Origin: UBA9676 sp036522155
GTDB lineage: Bacteria > Actinomycetota > Actinomycetes > Streptosporangiales > Streptosporangiaceae
DNA: 36,142 bases
Reading direction: 5' to 3'
Assembly (NCBI GenBank): GCA_036522155.1
Contig: DATDGI010000097.1
Span: forward strand, 1-36,142
The notes beneath the pieces are model-generated. The model worked only from the letters and a program-made list of their open reading frames with translations, searched no databases and was not told the origin of the DNA. Each line of letters begins with the position of its first letter. Position 1 is the stretch's first letter. Both the position numbers and the translations under genes were made by a program. This document shows, one piece after another, positions 33,138 through 36,142 of this stretch.

Positions 33138-35885
33138 GTGCAGACTCTCACGTTTCTGTTTACCGACATTGAGGGCTCGACGGCGCTGCTGCGGCGGGTG
33201 GGTGAGGGCGCCTACGCGCAGGTGCTGGCCGGGCATCACGCGCTGATCCGGTCGGCGCTGGCTGCGCACGGCGGCACGGAAATCGACACGCAGGGGGATG
33301 CGTTCTTTGCCGTGTTCTCCTCGCCCCGGGCGTGCGTGGCGTCGGTGCTGGAGATGCAGCAGGCGATCGGGGTCCATGCCTGGCCCGGCGGGGAGCAGGT
33401 TCGGGTGCGGATGGGTGTCCATTGCGGTGAGGCGGAGCAGACGGCTGGCGGCCTGGTGGGCCTGGAGGTGCACCGGGCCGCCCGGGTGGCAGCGGTCGCC
33501 TATGGGGGCCAGGTGCTGGTGTCGGAGACCGCAGCTGCGCTGGTGCGCGACTGGCTGCCGCCGGGCGCGGAGCTGACCGATCTGGGCACCCACCGGCTGA
33601 AGGATCTGGGGCGCCCGGAACAGATCTTCCAGCTGCACGCGGCGGGCCTGCAGGCGGAGTTCCCGCCGCTGCGGTCGCTGGGCAGCCCGGCGCTTCCGAA
33701 CAATCTGCCGGCCCAGCTGTCGGCGTTCATCGGCCGTGACCGGGAGCTGGCCGAGGTCCGGGGACTGGTGGAATCGGCCCGTCTGGTCACGCTGACCGGG
33801 GCGGGCGGTTGCGGGAAGACCCGGCTGGGCCTGCAGGTGGCTGCCGAGTTGCTGGACGGGTCGGGGGATGGGGTGTGGCTGGTGGAGCTGGCCGCGGTCA
33901 CGCACGAGGACGCGGTCGCGTCAGCCATCTCCGAGGCTCTGCGGCTGGAGGCCCAGCCGGGCCGGTCCGCCCTGGAGACCCTGCTCGATGCCCTCGCATC
34001 CCAGGATGTGCTGATCGTGCTGGACAACTGCGAGCATCTGATCGGCGGCTGCGCCAAGACCGCTGAGCTGATCTTGCGGCGGTGCCCGCGGGTGCATCTG
34101 CTGGCCACGAGCCGTGAGCCGCTCGGCATCGGCGGAGAGACCATTTACTCGGTGCCGTCGCTGTCGCTTCCCGGATCCGGCGACTGCGGGGCCTCGGCGG
34201 CTGAGTCGTCAGATGCGATCGCGCTGCTGGTGGAGCGGGCGAGAGAGCAGGGCATCGACCTTCCGGTTGACGAGCAAACCAGCGCGCTGGTGGTGTCGAT
34301 CTGCCGGCGGCTGGACGGGATGCCGCTGGCGATCGAGCTGGCCGCCGCCCGGCTGCGCTCGATGTCCCTGGCCAGCCTGCACGACCGGCTCGACCAGCGC
34401 TTTCGCCTGCTGACCGGGGGAAGCCGCACCGCCCTGGAGCGCCAGCAGACCTTGGAGGCGACCGTCAGCTGGTCCTATTCGCTGCTCAACGGTGCCGAGC
34501 AGTTGCTGCTGCGGCGGCTGTCGGTGTTCGCCGAGAGCTTCGATCTGGACGCCGCCGAGGCGGTGTGCGGCTTCGGCGACATCGAAACGTTCGACGTCCC
34601 CGATCTGCTCGGCTCGCTCGCAGACAAGAGCCTGGTCGTGGCGACACCAGACGGGGCAGCCGTCCGCTACCGGCTGCTGGAGACCATCCGCCAGTTCGCC
34701 GCTGAGCGACTCGTCGAGGCCGGCGAAGACGAGGCTGCCGCCCTCGCAGCCGCGCACTGCGAGCACTTTCTTGGTGTCGCCGAGTCGGCGGCCCCGCATC
34801 TGACTGGGCCTGACCAGGGGAAGTGGCTCGCACGGCTGGACCACGATCAGCCGAACCTGCGGCGCGCTATCGAGCACGCCGTCGGCCGCCCGGATGGGAC
34901 CGCCCTGGTCCTGCGCTTCGGTACCGGACTGCAGCGGTACTGGTGGGGACGCTCCTTGCACGCCGAGGCGCTGGGGCTGCTCGTGCCGGTGCTGCAGCGG
35001 CCCGACGCCCACGCGGACCCCGAGCTGTTCGGGATGGCACTGGTCACGGCCACCTTGGCCGCTCAGCTCGTTGACATCGCGGCAGCACGCCAGCTCGGGG
35101 ACCAGGCGGTGGAACTCGGTCGCCGGCTGGGTGACGACCGGTTGCTCATCGACTCCCTCGGGGTGCAGTGCGCCACCCACTGCTTCCTCGGCGAGCTTGA
35201 GAGGGGATTTCAGCTCGGGCAGGAGTCGGTGGAGCGCGCGCGGCGGCTGGGCGATGATGTCTTGCTGGGCGAAAGTCTCATGGCGTTCCTGATGTGCAGC
35301 TATTCCCTCGACCCCGTCGGCTCCCGGCAGCTTTTCGCCGAGGCCATCGCCTGTACCGGGCGATCCGGTGACCGGCTCATCACCTATCACCTGCACACCA
35401 TCGCTGGCGTTCAGGCGCTGCACGTTGGGGACATCCCCGCCGCCCGGGCTCATCTGGACGCGGCGGTGCAGGCCATGCGGGTGATCGGCGGGAACTCCAG
35501 CAACGTGTCGGTCAACCTGGGCTGGGTGCTGCGCCAGGAGGGCGACCCGGACGGCGCGCGGTCGATGTTCGAGGCTGGCCTGCGGACGGCTCGCCGGAAC
35601 GGATATCGCTCCGGCATGGCCCACGCCAGCCTCGGCCTGGCGTGCCTGGCCGCGGACCGGGGCGACTGGCACCGGGCAGGTCAGCTGCACGCCGTCGCGC
35701 AGGCATTTCTCGACCTGGCCGAAGAACCATGGCAGGAACCCGAGGCGCGCTACCGACGGGAAAGCCTCGACGAGGTACGGGCGCGCCTCGGCGACGAGCA
35801 GGCCGACCGGGCCTACGCCGAGGGCATGGCGCTCAGCCCCGACGACGCCCTTGACCTGGCCCGCGGAAAGCTCCGCCCGGCCTGA
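33138..35885 (+). CDS. Class III nucleotide cyclase fused to NB-ARC ATPase and TPR repeats
   Basis: A 915-residue cytoplasmic signalling protein. Residues 1-170 are a class III cyclase domain: LTFLFTDIEGSTALLRRVG with metal Asp10, then DTQGDAFFAVF with Asp54, then GLEVHRAARVAAVAYGGQ, where the Asn expected at position 112 is His and Arg116 is kept. Residues about 200-450 are an NB-ARC/STAND ATPase with Walker A TGAGGCGKTRLGL (~221-228), Walker B DVLIVLDNCEHL, and GMPLAIELAAARLRSMSL. The remainder (about 555-900) is helical TPR-like repeats. There is no C-terminal LuxR helix-turn-helix, unlike some mycobacterial relatives. The design suggests a ligand-triggered switch that controls cyclase output. 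The start is GTG 33138; the frame runs 24 codons upstream of the -10 box. Confidence 0.9.
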   Translation: MQTLTFLFTDIEGSTALLRRVGEGAYAQVLAGHHALIRSALAAHGGTEIDTQGDAFFAVFSSPRACVASVLEMQQAIGVHAWPGGEQVRVRMGVHCGEAEQTAGGLVGLEVHRAARVAAVAYGGQVLVSETAAALVRDWLPPGAELTDLGTHRLKDLGRPEQIFQLHAAGLQAEFPPLRSLGSPALPNNLPAQLSAFIGRDRELAEVRGLVESARLVTLTGAGGCGKTRLGLQVAAELLDGSGDGVWLVELAAVTHEDAVASAISEALRLEAQPGRSALETLLDALASQDVLIVLDNCEHLIGGCAKTAELILRRCPRVHLLATSREPLGIGGETIYSVPSLSLPGSGDCGASAAESSDAIALLVERAREQGIDLPVDEQTSALVVSICRRLDGMPLAIELAAARLRSMSLASLHDRLDQRFRLLTGGSRTALERQQTLEATVSWSYSLLNGAEQLLLRRLSVFAESFDLDAAEAVCGFGDIETFDVPDLLGSLADKSLVVATPDGAAVRYRLLETIRQFAAERLVEAGEDEAAALAAAHCEHFLGVAESAAPHLTGPDQGKWLARLDHDQPNLRRAIEHAVGRPDGTALVLRFGTGLQRYWWGRSLHAEALGLLVPVLQRPDAHADPELFGMALVTATLAAQLVDIAAARQLGDQAVELGRRLGDDRLLIDSLGVQCATHCFLGELERGFQLGQESVERARRLGDDVLLGESLMAFLMCSYSLDPVGSRQLFAEAIACTGRSGDRLITYHLHTIAGVQALHVGDIPAARAHLDAAVQAMRVIGGNSSNVSVNLGWVLRQEGDPDGARSMFEAGLRTARRNGYRSGMAHASLGLACLAADRGDWHRAGQLHAVAQAFLDLAEEPWQEPEARYRRESLDEVRARLGDEQADRAYAEGMALSPDDALDLARGKLRPA

Positions 35886-35946
35886 CTCCTGACGAGAGCC
35901 GGGCGACGCATGTCCTCACCAGGTGGCCGGCGGGCCGCTGCGCGCA

Positions 35947-35952
35947 TAGCTT
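35947..35952 (+). promoter_or_regulatory. -10 box of the PafA-like gene
   Basis: TAGCTT lies six bases before the GTG at 35959, so the gene is probably read from a leaderless mRNA. This suggests the gene is, or recently was, expressed from its own promoter. Confidence 0.45.
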
Positions 35953-35958
35953 GGCCAT

Positions 35959-36142
35959 GTGGACAGGCGCACCTTCGGGCTCCGGAACGAGTACAGCATC
36001 GCCTGCGCCTTCGGCGGGCAGCGCCAGTTGTCCCCGGAGGAGGTGGAGCGCTACCTGTTCGGCCCCGTCGTGTCCGGGGGCCGGGCCGGCAGCGTGCTGC
36101 TCGGGAACGGGGGACGGTTGCACCTGCAGGTGGTCAGCCGCC
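35959..36142 (+). CDS. PafA-like Pup ligase paralogue with altered active site, 3' end outside window
   Basis: Only 61 residues are visible, but they align without gaps to the start of PafA, the ligase that attaches the prokaryotic ubiquitin-like protein Pup to lysines. Shared are DRRTFGL, NEY at 10-12, RQLSPEEVERYLF at 22-34, VVS at 37-39 and the GR and L positions after it. Against the PafA pattern as I remember it, four key positions differ: Glu9 is Arg, catalytic Asp57 is Gln (CAG at 36127-36129), Gly59 is Val and His61 is Arg. It is therefore probably not an active ligase: either a pseudoenzyme or a decaying copy. No pup, dop or proteasome genes are in the window, so it lies outside the usual locus. 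Dop-like origin is less likely. Confidence 0.75.
   Translation, partial: MDRRTFGLRNEYSIACAFGGQRQLSPEEVERYLFGPVVSGGRAGSVLLGNGGRLHLQVVSR

Noticed and set aside
32280..33905. N-terminal extension of the ArsR-SRPBCC frame for over 500 codons
   Set aside because: It runs antisense through the TOPRIM and cyclase genes; the promoter and GTG at 32279 define the true start.

Overview
The window is chromosomal DNA from a high-GC actinobacterium, probably a filamentous one. The markers are a two-domain GlnE, a PF04672-type S-adenosyl methyltransferase, a DUF397 protein, a GT2-GtrA/GT39 pair, a class III cyclase fused to a STAND ATPase, a PafA-like gene and very high third-position GC. I cannot name the genus. 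I see no rRNA, tRNA, CRISPR array, transposase or integrase. Much of the window looks accessory rather than core.

Layout. 1-8034 (mostly +): the 3' part of glnE, a one-pass membrane protein carrying two kinds of beta-propeller, an ArsR regulator with its SRPBCC partner, an orphan DUF397 protein, and an isocitrate lyase/PEP-mutase family enzyme. 8105-16974 (all -): a coupled GT39/GT2-GtrA glycosyltransferase pair, a small Ser-rich membrane protein, FtsH, a two-gene ABC-2 exporter and a PAP2 phosphatase. 17000-18444: a diacylglycerol/sphingosine-kinase-like gene with three separate inactivating lesions. 18500-23671: small autonomous units, namely a hypothetical gene with its own promoter and terminator, a NYN nuclease, an EEP phosphodiesterase facing a Cys-rich membrane protein, a methyltransferase, and a thioredoxin-reductase-like flavoprotein facing an XRE-cupin regulator. 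23691-29866: a frameshifted PQQ-propeller lipoprotein, an SDR, an SPFH plus ribbon-helix-helix cassette, a PadR plus membrane protein operon and a P-loop kinase-like protein. 29867-36142: a 61-residue peptide with a double-glycine leader-like segment, a VOC protein, a SpoIIAA-like protein, a fused ArsR-SRPBCC protein, a lone TOPRIM protein, a cyclase-NB-ARC-TPR protein, and the start of a PafA-like gene whose active-site residues are replaced.

How the genes work together. Several are regulator-plus-partner units: ArsR with SRPBCC (two genes at 5845-6761, one fused gene at 31434-32279), PadR with a membrane protein, XRE-cupin with a flavoprotein, and RHH with SPFH. The two glycosyltransferases fit one pathway, in which a lipid-linked sugar is made, flipped and transferred outside the cell. 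Many starts lie 6-7 bases after a TANNNT-like -10 box (5845, 16974, 29091, 29261, 32279, 33138, 35959), so leaderless mRNAs are probably common here.

Points most worth a second look: the PafA paralogue lacking the catalytic Asp, the possible RiPP-type precursor and the paired operator-like sites upstream of it, the triply damaged lipid kinase, and the TOPRIM / cyclase-STAND / PafA-like stretch at the right end.
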